Positions 23,983 to 33,520 of a DNA stretch of 59,718 nt are shown one piece after another; positions within the stretch are counted from its first letter, which is position 1; each line of letters opens with the position of its first letter. The position numbers and the translations under genes were made by a program. Below the pieces are notes generated by a model. The model was not told where the DNA came from and did not search any database. It saw only the letters and a program-made list of their open reading frames with translations. This DNA comes from Polaromonas sp. (GTDB lineage: Bacteria > Pseudomonadota > Gammaproteobacteria > Burkholderiales > Burkholderiaceae_C), in the NCBI GenBank assembly GCA_028292745.1, contig JAQGLT010000095.1:1-59718 (forward strand), in the 5' to 3' direction.

Positions 23983-24018
23983 AGCCCGGCGCCGTGCCCA
24001 CGGGCACGGCGCCGGGCT
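23983..24018 (-). terminator. Perfect 16-bp GC-rich hairpin between phaZ and rsxB
   Basis: Arms 23983-23998 and 24003-24018 are perfectly complementary around a CACG loop. It lies between the phaZ stop and the rsxB start on the same strand. There is no T run, so it may be an mRNA stabiliser or a Rho-dependent pause rather than an intrinsic terminator. Confidence 0.6.
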
Positions 24019-24024
24019 GCTGCC

Positions 24025-25788
24025 TCAAGCTGCCGACTTTTCAGGCGGCAGGGGAGTGGCCGAAGAAGCGTCAGCGGCCGCAGTTGCTGCCGGCGCATCC
24101 GATAGGGGCACGTCGTCTGGCGCGGCTGGCTGGGCGGTGGATGCGGCGGAACCATCAGTCTCTTCAGCCACATTCCTGACAGCCACAAGGATTGGTTTTG
24201 CCGCCGGCTTCGGGTACGGGGCGGGCGCTTGCGCAACGGCTGGGGCCATGGCCGCTTCGGGTGCCGCCGGAGCAACCGCGGCGGCAGCTGCATCGGGCGC
24301 AGCCTCCACAGGCAGGGCCACGGTTTTTTCCAGTGCGGCAGCGGTCTTTTTTCTGGCGGCCTTTGCGGCTGCGCGCGGCTTGGCGACAGCGTTTTCTGCG
24401 AATGCCAAGGCGGAATCAGCCTGCATTTGGACATTCGCCAGTTGCACACTCTTGGCGGGTTTCAAGGATTTTGCTACTCTTTTTGTAGCTGATGGCGCTT
24501 CACTGGCCTGCGTCAGCGACTTGTTTTGCTCAAGAATAAAGCGTTTGACTGCCGGATACACCATTTCGCGCCAGCGGCGGCCGCTGAAAATACCGTAATG
24601 GCCGGCGCCTTTGGCTTCAAAGTGCTTTTTCATCGCATCCGGTACGGCCGTGCACATGTCCAGCGCGGCGCGGGTTTGGCCGGCACCTGAAATATCGTCC
24701 AGCTCTCCTTCAACGGTCATGACGGCCGTGGTCTTGATGTCGCCCGGCTTGACCCGCTCCAGCTGCCCTTCGACAGACTTCACATCCCAGGTGCCGTTGA
24801 CCAGCTTGAAGTCCTGGAACACGGTCTTGATGGTTTCAAGGTAATAGTCCGCGTCCATGTCCAGGACGGCGTTGTATTCGTCGTAGAACTTGCGGTGCGC
24901 CTCGGTGCTGGCGTCGTCGCCCTTGATCAGGTCCTTGAAATAGTCGTAGTGGCTGCTGGCATGCCGGTCGGGGTTCATGGCCACGAAACCGGTGTGCTGC
25001 AAAAAGCCCGGATACACCCGGCGGCCCTTGCCCGGGAAATTGCGCGGCACCGGATAGATCACATTGTTTTCAAACCATTCGTAGGGCTTGGTGGTGGCCA
25101 GGTTGTTCACCGCTGTTGGCGACAGGCGCGCATCAATCGGGCCGCCCATCATGATCATGGACAACGGCGTGGTTTCGCCGCGCGAGGCCATCAGGGAAAT
25201 CGCCGCGAAGACCGGCACGGTCGGCTGGCACACGCTGATGACGTGGCAGTTTCCATACTTGCCCTGCAGATGACGAATAAATTCCTGCACGTAGTTGACG
25301 TAGTCGTCCAGGTGAAAAGCGCCTTCGGACAACGGAACATTGCGGGCGTTTTTCCAGTCGGTGATATAGACCTTGTGGTCCTTGAGCATGGTCTTGACGG
25401 TATCGCGCAGCAAAGTCGCATAGTGGCCCGACAAAGGCGCCACCACCAGAACCGCTGGCTGGCCCTTGAGCTGAGTCAGCGTTGCCGGGTCGTCCGTGAA
25501 GCGCTTGAAGCGGCGTAACTCACAAAAGGGCTTGTCGATTTCAACCCGTTCATGAATGGCCAGGCTGATGCCTTTCTCATCCACATCGATCTGGTGAATG
25601 CCAAACGCCGGCTTTTCATAGTCTTTTCCCAAGCGGTAAACCAGGCTGTAGCCGGCGGAAACGCGCTGCGCCAAAGGGGTTTTTCCCAGGGGAGAAGAAG
25701 GACTGCCGTAAAGTTTTGCAGCTGCCTGCGCAAAGTCAACGAACGGCTCCATCAGCGTACGCTGAGATTCATAGAGTTGGTACAGCAT
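24025..25788 (-). CDS. phaZ: Intracellular polyhydroxyalkanoate depolymerase, PhaZ1 type
   Basis: The 587-aa enzyme mobilises stored PHB. The start MLYQLYESQRTLMEPF is the family N-terminus, AGG precedes it, and longer forms lack support. The nucleophile is Cys187 in HVISVCQPTVPV, matching Cys183 of the Ralstonia PhaZ1, and GHYGIFSGRRWREMVYP near 405 carries the catalytic His. Homology ends near residue 430; the final ~155 residues are an Ala/Pro/Lys-rich low-complexity tail (KRVAKSLKPAKSVQLAN and on) that recalls granule-binding phasin or PhaM tails. A repeat copy lies in the tail. PHB can be made from the acetyl-CoA and propionyl-CoA handled upstream. Confidence 0.93.
   Translation of the reverse strand: MLYQLYESQRTLMEPFVDFAQAAAKLYGSPSSPLGKTPLAQRVSAGYSLVYRLGKDYEKPAFGIHQIDVDEKGISLAIHERVEIDKPFCELRRFKRFTDDPATLTQLKGQPAVLVVAPLSGHYATLLRDTVKTMLKDHKVYITDWKNARNVPLSEGAFHLDDYVNYVQEFIRHLQGKYGNCHVISVCQPTVPVFAAISLMASRGETTPLSMIMMGGPIDARLSPTAVNNLATTKPYEWFENNVIYPVPRNFPGKGRRVYPGFLQHTGFVAMNPDRHASSHYDYFKDLIKGDDASTEAHRKFYDEYNAVLDMDADYYLETIKTVFQDFKLVNGTWDVKSVEGQLERVKPGDIKTTAVMTVEGELDDISGAGQTRAALDMCTAVPDAMKKHFEAKGAGHYGIFSGRRWREMVYPAVKRFILEQNKSLTQASEAPSATKRVAKSLKPAKSVQLANVQMQADSALAFAENAVAKPRAAAKAARKKTAAALEKTVALPVEAAPDAAAAAVAPAAPEAAMAPAVAQAPAPYPKPAAKPILVAVRNVAEETDGSAASTAQPAAPDDVPLSDAPAATAAADASSATPLPPEKSAA
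24471..24500 (+). repeat. Dispersed palindromic repeat, partial copy 7 (inside phaZ tail)
   Basis: TTGCTACTCTTTTTGTAGC followed by TGATGGCGCTTC is a shortened copy: the hairpin half is clear and the GCGC half truncated. Translated on the phaZ strand it gives SATKRVAKSLK. Confidence 0.55.
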
Positions 25789-26133
25789 GAGGACAAACCT
25801 TTGATTGTAAATTTTGTAAAAAACGAATATGTTGCAGTGCAATATAACAGGGCCTGGCTTTTTTCGCCTGAAGACAATTGGCAGGTTTTTGGTGCTTTTG
25901 CAATTATTTCAAATGGGTTAGGGCTTGATGCGTCAAAGTTTGACCAAACATGACTCTATTCTGAAAGGCAATGCAAGGCAGTCGATGGCGTTGATCTTTC
26001 ATGAAGTTGTTGCATTTTTACCAGGTCGTTCACCCTGCCGCCTGTCGGCGCTCAGCCGCCAGGAAAGGGGACAATTGGCCCATTGGCCAAAGCCTCAGTT
26101 CGGCAACTAATATTAATTATTACAGGATAGTTC
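25789..26133. other. Divergent intergenic region phaZ / dioxygenase
   Basis: This 345-bp AT-rich gap holds the phaZ promoter area and the palindrome at 25832-25842. No gene is supported. An ORF of about 130 codons over 25552-25953 overlaps phaZ in another frame and is a shadow. Confidence 0.5.
25832..25842 (-). promoter_or_regulatory. Candidate PhaR-type operator upstream of phaZ
   Basis: TTGCA-G-TGCAA is a perfect palindrome 44 nt from the phaZ ATG. PhaR repressors of PHA genes are described as binding TGC-rich palindromes, so this is a plausible operator; the identification is tentative. Confidence 0.35.
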
Positions 26134-26991
26134 ATGTTCAACACCCCTGATGCCAGCGCGCTCGACCAGATTGCATCCTTGAAAAAGTCGGACAGAATGC
26201 CCGTGCTGTTCCTCGGCCACGGCAGCCCGATGAATGCCATTGGCGACAACGAGTACCGCGCCAGCTGGCAGGCGCTGGGCGCCGAATTTGGCACGCAGCG
26301 GGCACGGCCGCAGCTGATTCTTTGCATTTCTGCGCATTGGCTGACTGAGGGCTGGTGGCTCACCGCGATGCAGCAGCCGAAAACCATCCATGACTTCGGC
26401 GGTTTTCCCCAGGAGCTTTTCGAACAGCAATACCCCGCGCCCGGCGATCCGGCGGCAGCCCAGGCCATCAGTCTGCTGGTCCGCCAGCGTGCATCGGTGC
26501 CGCTGGGGCTGGATACCCAGGAATGGGGCCTGGATCATGGTGCCTGGTCGGTGCTCAAGCCCATGTTTCCAGAAGCGGACATTCCCGTCATCCAGCTCGG
26601 CATGGACTACAGCCGGGCGCCAGAAGATCACTATGCGCTGGCCAAGCAGCTCAAAGCCCTGCGCGAGCGGGGCGTGCTCGTTGTGGCGAGCGGCAACATC
26701 GTGCACAACTTGCGCCAGCTGCAGCGCGGCGCCATGGGCAACCAGGCTTACGACTGGGCGCTTGAGTTTGACCAGACGACTGGCGGCTATGTGCAGCAGG
26801 GCAATCTGGACGCCCTGCAAAACTTCATGAAGCTGGGGTCGCTGGCCAAGATGGCCCATCCCACCCATGAGCATTACCTGCCGCTGCTGTATGCGGCAGG
26901 CGCGGTCGATGCGAACGAGCCAGTGCGGTTTTTCAATACCAGCTTTCAGGGCGGCTCCATTTCCATGCGCTCGGTCATGTGGGGCCAATAG
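26134..26991 (+). CDS. Class III extradiol dioxygenase, YgiD/DODA type
   Basis: The 285-aa protein contains the family hallmark LFLGHGSPMNAI near residue 28, SAHWLTEGWW, the metal His-Gly in LDHGAWSVL and a C-terminal FNTSFQGGSISMRSVMWG. YgiD-type enzymes cleave aromatic catechol compounds such as 4,5-DOPA using a metal bound by His residues. It is divergent from phaZ and probably monocistronic. The natural substrate in this organism cannot be read from sequence. Confidence 0.9.
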   Translation: MFNTPDASALDQIASLKKSDRMPVLFLGHGSPMNAIGDNEYRASWQALGAEFGTQRARPQLILCISAHWLTEGWWLTAMQQPKTIHDFGGFPQELFEQQYPAPGDPAAAQAISLLVRQRASVPLGLDTQEWGLDHGAWSVLKPMFPEADIPVIQLGMDYSRAPEDHYALAKQLKALRERGVLVVASGNIVHNLRQLQRGAMGNQAYDWALEFDQTTGGYVQQGNLDALQNFMKLGSLAKMAHPTHEHYLPLLYAAGAVDANEPVRFFNTSFQGGSISMRSVMWGQ

Positions 26992-26998
26992 GTCGTTT

Positions 26999-27048
26999 GC
27001 TATTGAAAGCATAGCTGCTAGCGCATACCCCGTCTGCGCTAGCGGCAA
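26999..27048 (+). repeat. Dispersed palindromic repeat, copy 8 (clearest example)
   Basis: GCTATTGAAAGCATAGCTG, CTAGCGCATACC, GTCTGCGCTAGCGGC in order: hairpin A (GCTAT..ATAGC) followed by hairpin B (AGCGCA-N9-TGCGCT). It lies between the dioxygenase stop and the dppA stop. Confidence 0.85.
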
Positions 27049-27147
27049 TAAATGACAAGAATTCGTCATGATCCGGCGCTGACCACCGTTTCAGTGGCCA
27101 GCGCCGGCCGAATGACAGCGTTTGTCCGGCCCAGTTGCCGCTGCGGC

Positions 27148-28785
27148 TTATTCCTTGATGTCAACGCCGTAGAAGTTGTGGCGGCCAAACGGCGAGTTCT
27201 TGAAGTCAATCACGCTCTTGCGAACCGGCTTGAGCTGCACGGCGTGGGCAATGGTGAACCACGGCGCCTGCTCCTTGAACACCACCTGGGCTTGCTGGTA
27301 GAGCTTGGTGCGCTCAGCCGGGTTGGTCACGGTCTTGGCTTTGAGAACCAGGTCCTCGTAAGGCTGGTGGCAGAACTTGGCGATATTGCTGCCGCTGGCC
27401 GATTGGGCTGAAGCGCATCCGAGCAGGGTGTACATGAAGTTGTCAGGATCGCCGTTGTCGCCGGTCCAGCCCAGCATGCCCATCTGGTGCTCGCCGGCCT
27501 GCAACCGCTTGCGGTACTCGCCCCATTCAAAGCTCTTGATCTCGGCGGTCACCCCGACCTTGACCAGGTCGGCCTGCATCAGCTCGGCAATGCGCTTGGC
27601 ATTCGGGTTGTACGGACGCTGCACCGGCATCGCCCACAGGTCGGTGGTGAAGCCGTTGGGGTAGCCTGCCTCTGCCAGCAGTTTCTTGGCGGCGTCGGGG
27701 TTGTAGGCATCGTCCTTGACGGCATCGTTGTAGGCCGCCATGGTCGGCGGAATCGGGTTCTTGGCCGCAATGCCGGTGCCCAGGTAAACGCCGTCGACAA
27801 TCGCTTTCTTGTTGATGGCCATGTTGATGGCCTTGCGAACGCGCACATCGTCGAAAGGCTTCTTGGTCGTGTTGTAGGCCAGGTAGCCGATGTTCAGGCC
27901 GGGCTGCTCCAGCACGGTCACATTGGCGTCCTTGCGGATGGCTTCGAGGTCGGCCGGATTGGGATAGGGCATGACATGGCATTCGCCTTTTTGCAGCTTG
28001 GCCCAGCGCACCGAGGCATCGGGCGTGATGGAGTACACCAGATCGTCGATCTTCGCCTTGCCGCCCCAGTACTGGGGAAATGCCTTGTAGCGGATGACGG
28101 CGTCCTTCTGGTACTGAAGCAGCGAGAACGGACCGGTGCCGATCGGATCCTGGTCGATCTTCTCGGGTGTTCCCGCCTTGAGCATCGCATCGGCGTATTC
28201 CTTGGACTGCACGGCCGCGTAAGGCATGGCCAGATTGGACAGGAACGGCGCCTCTGGCTTTTCCAGGGTGATCTTCACGGTGTAATCGTCCACCTTTTGA
28301 ACCGACTTGAGCAATTTGGGCATGCCCATGTCGCTGAAGTAAGAGTGGTTGGGGCTGGTGACCTTGAAGAAGGGGTTGTCCTCTTTCCACTGGCGCTCGA
28401 ACATGAACATCACGTCGTCGGCATTGAAGTCGCGGGTCGGCTTGAAGCTCCTGCTGGTGCCGTGCCACTTGACGCCTTTGCGCAGATAAAAGGTGTATTC
28501 CTTGCCATCGGCTGAAATGTCCCATTTCTCGGCCAGGCCGGGCAGCACCTTGGTGCCGCCGCGCTCGAACTCCACAATGCGGTTGTAGATCGGCTCATTG
28601 GCATCAAAGGAGGTCCCTGTCGTGTTCACGCCCGGGTAGAAATTTTCCGGGCTGCCTTCAGAGCAGAAGACCAGCGTCTTGGCGGACGCCGGCGAAAGCG
28701 CCAGCAGCGCTGGCAGGGCAATAGCGCACAGCAAAGCGCGCTGCACCGGCCGCAGCCGGCTTGCAGGTCGTTGGGTCTGGATCAT
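27148..28785 (-). CDS. dppA: Dipeptide ABC transporter, periplasmic binding protein
   Basis: The 545-aa family-5 solute-binding protein has an N-terminal signal peptide (MIQTQRPASRLRPVQRALLC..., cleaved after SPASA near residue 36). The mature part starts KTLVFCSEGSPENFYPGVN and shows the DppA/OppA core. It delivers peptides to DppBCDF encoded upstream on the same strand. It is the last gene of the cluster, 136 bp after dppF, an order differing from E. coli where dppA is first. A dedicated promoter in that gap is possible. Confidence 0.93.
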   Translation of the reverse strand: MIQTQRPASRLRPVQRALLCAIALPALLALSPASAKTLVFCSEGSPENFYPGVNTTGTSFDANEPIYNRIVEFERGGTKVLPGLAEKWDISADGKEYTFYLRKGVKWHGTSRSFKPTRDFNADDVMFMFERQWKEDNPFFKVTSPNHSYFSDMGMPKLLKSVQKVDDYTVKITLEKPEAPFLSNLAMPYAAVQSKEYADAMLKAGTPEKIDQDPIGTGPFSLLQYQKDAVIRYKAFPQYWGGKAKIDDLVYSITPDASVRWAKLQKGECHVMPYPNPADLEAIRKDANVTVLEQPGLNIGYLAYNTTKKPFDDVRVRKAINMAINKKAIVDGVYLGTGIAAKNPIPPTMAAYNDAVKDDAYNPDAAKKLLAEAGYPNGFTTDLWAMPVQRPYNPNAKRIAELMQADLVKVGVTAEIKSFEWGEYRKRLQAGEHQMGMLGWTGDNGDPDNFMYTLLGCASAQSASGSNIAKFCHQPYEDLVLKAKTVTNPAERTKLYQQAQVVFKEQAPWFTIAHAVQLKPVRKSVIDFKNSPFGRHNFYGVDIKE

Positions 28786-28921
28786 TTGGCGGACTCCCTT
28801 AGGGGTTGGTGCTGCAACGCAGCGGGATGGTGGCCGGTTGGCGCAACACTTGTGATGCGTGCCTCCCGGTCATTGGCGGCATGGCCGGGAAGTAATGCCA
28901 TTGAAAGCACTGCCTGCCTGG

Positions 28922-29932
28922 TCATGCTGTGAGGAAATCTTCTGCATAGTGGCACGCAACGAGGCGCCCTGCAACTTCGCGCAGGGCCGGCCGCTCGGCA
29001 CGGCAACGATCGGTTGCATGGGGGCAGCGGGTTGAAAAAACGCAGCCCGTGGGTGGATTGAGCGGAGAAGGCAGTTCACCTTTGAGCACAATCCGTTGTT
29101 TGACGGCGCTGCTTCCGGCCAGGCCCGGTGTGGAAGCCAGGAGGGCCTGGGTATATGGGTGAAGCGGGCGGGTGAAAAGCGCGGTTTTTTCACCTTGCTC
29201 GACGGCATGGCCCAGGTACATGACCAGCACATCATGGGCAATGTGGCGCACCACGCCCAGGTCGTGCGAGATGAACAGGTAAGCCAGTCCCAGCGACTGC
29301 TGCAGATCCGCCAGCAGATTAAGCACCTGCGCCTGGATCGACACATCCAGCGCGGACACCGGCTCGTCTGCCACGACCAATGCGGGGTTGAGCATCAGGG
29401 CGCGCGCAATCGCGATGCGCTGGCGTTGCCCGCCCGAGAACATATGCGGATAGCGGTCGTAGTGTTCGGGGCGCAAGCCAACCAGCGCCAGCATGGCACG
29501 CGCCTTTTCGGCGCGTGCGGCAGGCGGCAGTGCCGTGTTGATTTCAAGCGGCGCTTCAAGGATCGCACCGATTTTCTTGCGCGGATTGAGCGAGCCGTAG
29601 GGATTCTGGAACACCAGCTGCACTGCCTTGCGCAGCTTCAGCCGACCTTCCTCTGGCCCCATGACGGCATCGACGCCGGTGATTTTCAGCTCGCCGCTGG
29701 TGGGGCTTTCAATGAGGGACACCATGCGCGCCAGCGTCGATTTGCCGCAGCCCGATTCTCCGACCACGGCAAGCGTTTTGCCGGCGTGAACGGTGAAGGA
29801 CACGCCACCGACCGCCTGCAGGTGATCGGGGGCCCGCATGAAACCGCGCCTGATCTCGTAAACGCGCTTGAGGTTCGTGGCCTCCACCACCGGGTGGACG
29901 GAGGGCGTGCGCCCCGCCTGCAATGGGTTCAT
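28922..29932 (-). CDS. dppF: Dipeptide ABC transporter, ATP-binding protein DppF
   Basis: The 336-aa ATPase has Walker A ([16 protein letters not shown] near residue 50), the signature [16 protein letters not shown] and Walker B region [15 protein letters not shown]. It carries the oligopeptide-transporter C-terminal Cys cluster typical of DppF, here [18 protein letters not shown] at 29932 overlaps the dppD stop (ATGA). Confidence 0.95.
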   Translation of the reverse strand: MNPLQAGRTPSVHPVVEATNLKRVYEIRRGFMRAPDHLQAVGGVSFTVHAGKTLAVVGESGCGKSTLARMVSLIESPTSGELKITGVDAVMGPEEGRLKLRKAVQLVFQNPYGSLNPRKKIGAILEAPLEINTALPPAARAEKARAMLALVGLRPEHYDRYPHMFSGGQRQRIAIARALMLNPALVVADEPVSALDVSIQAQVLNLLADLQQSLGLAYLFISHDLGVVRHIAHDVLVMYLGHAVEQGEKTALFTRPLHPYTQALLASTPGLAGSSAVKQRIVLKGELPSPLNPPTGCVFSTRCPHATDRCRAERPALREVAGRLVACHYAEDFLTA

Positions 29933-30945
29933 GGCGCCGCCTCCGCCGCCGGGGTGTCATGCTGAATCGCCATTGCGCGATTGGCGTCGCCGAGTGGGTA
30001 GTGGCAGCGCACCATGCCGTCTTTCCAGGCGCGCAGCAGCGGCCGCTCGTTGCGCGAATGCTCGGTGGCATAGGCGCAGCGCGGGGCGAACAGGCAGCCT
30101 TTGGGGCGGTCGTAAAGGCCGGGCACCATGCCGGGTATGGTCGCCAGGCGCGCGCTGCCGTCGCTGCGTTCGGGCAGGGCGGCCAGCAGCGCTTCGGTGT
30201 ACGGATGCTGGGGCGCATTGAAAAGGGCATGGGCGCTTTGCTCTTCCATGATTTGGCCCGCGTACATGACCGCCACGCGCTGCGCCATTTCGGACACCAC
30301 GCCCATGTTGTGGGTGATCAGGACCAGCGCCATTCCCCGCTCTTTTTGCAGGCTGCGCAGCAGGTCCAGGATTTGCGCCTGGATGGTCACGTCCAGCGCA
30401 GTGGTTGGCTCATCGGCAATCAGCAGGCGTGGATTGCAGGCAATCGCCATGGCAATCATCACCCGCTGGTTCATGCCGCCCGACAATTGGTGCGGATAGG
30501 CTTTCAGGCGGCTTTCAGGGGCTGGAATGCCAACCTGCTCCAGCAACTCAATGGCCTTGCGGTTGGCGGCCTTGCGGTCCAGCCCCAAGTGCAGGCGCAG
30601 CGTTTCAGTGATCTGAAAACCGACGGTAAAGCACGGATTCAGGCTGGTCGTGGGATCCTGGAAGATCATGGCGACGTCCTTGCCGGTGAGCTTGCCGCGT
30701 TCGTTGTCCGATAAGGTCAGCAGGTCATGGCCGGCAAACCGCAGCTTGTCGGCGCGGACCCGGCCCGGATAGGAGACCAGCCCCATCAGTGCCATCATGG
30801 TGACGCTTTTGCCCGATCCGGATTCACCCACGATGCCCAGCACCTCGCCCTCGTTGAGCGACAGGCTCACGCCGTCCACCGCATGCATGACGCCGTTTTG
30901 AGAAGGAAACTCGACGGAAAGATTTTCTATTTCTAGCAGGGCCAT
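29929..30945 (-). CDS. dppD: Dipeptide ABC transporter, ATP-binding protein DppD
   Basis: The 338-aa ATPase pairs with DppF. Start 30945 ([18 protein letters not shown]) is preferred to a longer frame upstream. Walker A is [16 protein letters not shown], signature [18 protein letters not shown], Walker [16 protein letters not shown]; the Cys motif [11 protein letters not shown] is near the end. It lies 142 bp after dppC and overlaps dppF by 4 bp. Confidence 0.95.
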   Translation of the reverse strand: MALLEIENLSVEFPSQNGVMHAVDGVSLSLNEGEVLGIVGESGSGKSVTMMALMGLVSYPGRVRADKLRFAGHDLLTLSDNERGKLTGKDVAMIFQDPTTSLNPCFTVGFQITETLRLHLGLDRKAANRKAIELLEQVGIPAPESRLKAYPHQLSGGMNQRVMIAMAIACNPRLLIADEPTTALDVTIQAQILDLLRSLQKERGMALVLITHNMGVVSEMAQRVAVMYAGQIMEEQSAHALFNAPQHPYTEALLAALPERSDGSARLATIPGMVPGLYDRPKGCLFAPRCAYATEHSRNERPLLRAWKDGMVRCHYPLGDANRAMAIQHDTPAAEAAP

Positions 30946-31087
30946 GTGAGGTCCATCCAAGTATTCGGCGGGTTGGCGCCGCAAGTCAAAGCACCTTGGC
31001 ATCCGCCAGCCTGGCCCAGCCGCAGTCGCTGTCCCGCCAGGGGAACGGCGGCCATGCCAAGCAAGCTTGCAATGGGTGGGGGCCGGC

Positions 31088-31987
31088 TCATCGTTTCAGC
31101 TTGGGGTCAAACGCATCGCGCAGCCCGTCACCCAGCAAATTGAATGCCAGCACGGTGATCAGAATTGCAAGGCCGGGAAAGGTCACCACCCACCACGCGC
31201 GCAGTACGAACTCGCGGGCGTCCGCCAGCATGGTTCCCCACTCGGGGGATGGCGGCTGGGCGCCCAGGCCGAGAAAGCCCAACGCCGCCGCATCCAGGAT
31301 GGCCGTGGAAACGCCCAGCGAGGCCTGTACGATCAGCGGCGCTGTGCAGTTGGGCAGGATTTCACTGAACATCAGGCGCAGCCGGCCGGCGCCGCTCATG
31401 CGCGCTGCAGTCACATAGTCACGCGATGTCTCGGCAATCACGGCTGCGCGCGTGATTCGCACGTAATGCGGCAGCACCACGATGGCCACCGCCAGCATGG
31501 CATTCATCAGGCCCGGGCCCAGAATGGCCACGATCACAATTGCCAGCAGCAGGCTGGGCAGGGTCAGAATGATGTCCATCAGGCGCATGATGGCAATCTC
31601 GAAAATACCCCGAAAAAATCCCGCCAGCAGGCCAAGAACCGTGCCGACCACGACCGACAGGGCGACCACGGCCAGGCCGATGACCAGCGATAGCCGGGCG
31701 CCATACATGAGGCGCGACAAAATATCACGGCCAATGGCGTCCGTTCCCAGGGGATAAGACCACGACCCGCCGGCTTGCCATGCCGGTGGCTTCAAAAACA
31801 CGGTGTTGTCCGTGATGTTAGGGGCATGCGGTGCGAGCAAGGGCGCAAACAGCGCGATCAGCAACACCGCGACCACGATGATCAGGCCCATCAGCGCCCC
31901 ACGGTTGGCGCAGAAGTAACCCCAAAATTCGCGCAGCGGACGCACCGGCCCAGGAGGGGTCAGGGTAGTTAAGGCGGCTGTGTTCAT
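31088..31987 (-). CDS. dppC: Dipeptide ABC transporter, permease DppC
   Basis: The 299-aa permease has the N-terminal OppC-like region ([20 protein letters not shown], first helix) and the BPD_transp_1 domain with [19 protein letters not shown] and the EAA loop ([18 protein letters not shown]). The start at 31987 ([13 protein letters not shown]) overlaps the dppB stop by ATGA. Confidence 0.94.
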   Translation of the reverse strand: MNTAALTTLTPPGPVRPLREFWGYFCANRGALMGLIIVVAVLLIALFAPLLAPHAPNITDNTVFLKPPAWQAGGSWSYPLGTDAIGRDILSRLMYGARLSLVIGLAVVALSVVVGTVLGLLAGFFRGIFEIAIMRLMDIILTLPSLLLAIVIVAILGPGLMNAMLAVAIVVLPHYVRITRAAVIAETSRDYVTAARMSGAGRLRLMFSEILPNCTAPLIVQASLGVSTAILDAAALGFLGLGAQPPSPEWGTMLADAREFVLRAWWVVTFPGLAILITVLAFNLLGDGLRDAFDPKLKR

Positions 31988-32994
31988 CGCTGGTGCCTGA
32001 TGCGTGGATTGATGATGCCGTAGGTGATGTCCACCAGGAGATTGACAGCCATGACAATCGCACCCAGTAGCAAGATGCCCCCCTGCAACACCGGGTAATC
32101 GCGCCGGCTGATGGCTTCGATCAGCCATTTCCCCACACCCGGCCATGAAAAAATGGTTTCCGTCAGGATCGCGCCAGTGAAGAGCACGCCGACCTGCAAT
32201 CCAATCACCGTCACCACAGGAATCAATGCGTTGCGCAGCGCATGCACGGCAACCACGCGCAGGCTGGACAGCCCCTTGGCTCGCGCGGTGCGAATGTAGT
32301 CTTCGCCCAGCACCTCCAGCATGGCCGAGCGGGTCATGCGCGCAATGACGGCCAGCGGGTTCGTGCCCAGCACGATCATCGGCAGAATCAGATGCGATAC
32401 TGCCGACCAGAAGGCGCCCTTGTCGTCCGACAGCAGCGAGTCAATCAATAAAAATCCGGTGGTCGGCTCGATGTAGTACTGCACGGACATGCGGCCCGAA
32501 ACCGGGGTCCAGCCCAGTTGCACCGAAAAAAGCAGGATCAGCAGCAGGCCCCACCAAAAGATGGGCATTGAATAGCCCGTCAGCGAGACTCCCATCACGC
32601 CGTGGTCAAGCACGGAGTTGCGTTTCACGGCAGCCAGAATTCCTGCCGGAATACCAATCAGCAGGGCAAAAATAATGGCGCAGATGGCCAGCTCGATGGT
32701 GGCGGGAAAAAGCGTCATGAACTCGCGCAGGACAGGCTCCTGCGTGATGAGCGATTTGCCCAAATCCCCCTTGAGCACGCGTCCGATATAAATACCGTAC
32801 TGCACCAGGACCGGCTTGTCCAAACCGAATTCCTTGAGCAGCTGGGCATGGCGCGCCGGATCGATTCCCCGTTCGCCCGCCATGGTTTCGATCGGGTCGC
32901 CCGGTACCATGCGGATCAGGAAAAACGCCAGAAGCGTCATTCCCAGGAAAGTAGGAATGATCAGGCTCAAGCGGGTAAAAACAAAACGCAGCAT
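31984..32994 (-). CDS. dppB: Dipeptide ABC transporter, permease DppB
   Basis: The 336-aa permease begins MLRFVFTRLSLIIPTFLGMT and contains FLIRMVPGDPIETMAGERG, an EAA loop TARAKGLSSLRVVAVHALRN and FSWPGVGKWLIEAISRRDYP. It is the first gene of the dpp cluster. It is near the IS630 relic and the repeat-poor region upstream, where its promoter should lie. Confidence 0.95.
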   Translation of the reverse strand: MLRFVFTRLSLIIPTFLGMTLLAFFLIRMVPGDPIETMAGERGIDPARHAQLLKEFGLDKPVLVQYGIYIGRVLKGDLGKSLITQEPVLREFMTLFPATIELAICAIIFALLIGIPAGILAAVKRNSVLDHGVMGVSLTGYSMPIFWWGLLLILLFSVQLGWTPVSGRMSVQYYIEPTTGFLLIDSLLSDDKGAFWSAVSHLILPMIVLGTNPLAVIARMTRSAMLEVLGEDYIRTARAKGLSSLRVVAVHALRNALIPVVTVIGLQVGVLFTGAILTETIFSWPGVGKWLIEAISRRDYPVLQGGILLLGAIVMAVNLLVDITYGIINPRIRHQR

Positions 32995-33189
32995 TATTGC
33001 GAGGATTCACAGTGAAAATCAGGCCGGGTCAGCCAGGGACAGCAGTGAATGCCTGCGGAATCAATTGCAATCACAGCTTGTAGATGCATCTGCGGATCAG
33101 TGTATTGCGGATGAGGTTGCCAGATGGAAGTTCGGAGCCTAATTTTGCATCTTAGTGAGAAGCTGATGCGTTGGGCAGTCGCCTATGTG

Positions 33190-33453
33190 TCATCTCGTTA
33201 CCGCGATTGAACCCACGATGCTTATCTCGTGAACTTGTACTGTTTTCGAGGGTTTATGACCTTGCGCCGAAGCCAAGCGCAAGCACACGGTAGACGTGCT
33301 CACTGCCGGCTCGGGCGGGCTATCGGCCTGCAGCCGTTCGGTAATTTTGGCCAGCGTCAGGGCAGGCTGTTCTTGGAGCCAGCGTCCCACACGCTGACAG
33401 GCGCCCTCATCGAGCTTGGCCTGAAGCCAAGGGCGCCTGCGCAGCGGCGCCAA
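33190..33453 (-). pseudogene. IS630-family transposase remnant
   Basis: The translated segment KLDEGACQRVGRWLQEQPAL, TLAKITERLQADSP and STVCLRLASAQG is the N-terminal helix-turn-helix part of an IS630-type transposase (Leu/Glu-rich linker and a TVxxRL motif). Frame can be extended upstream to about 33480 before a stop. The DDE catalytic part is missing, so it is a relic. No terminal inverted repeats were identified. Confidence 0.6.
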
Positions 33454-33520
33454 CTTGCCGCTGCGATGCGCGATATGCGTTGCCTTCAGTTATCTTGAAA
33501 TTTGCCCTGGCTAACCGGTC

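Noticed and set aside
33190..33520. Possible intact insertion sequence (IS630-like) near dppB
   Set aside because: Only the N-terminal part of a transposase is recognisable, with no DDE domain and no clear inverted repeats, so it is listed as a relic.
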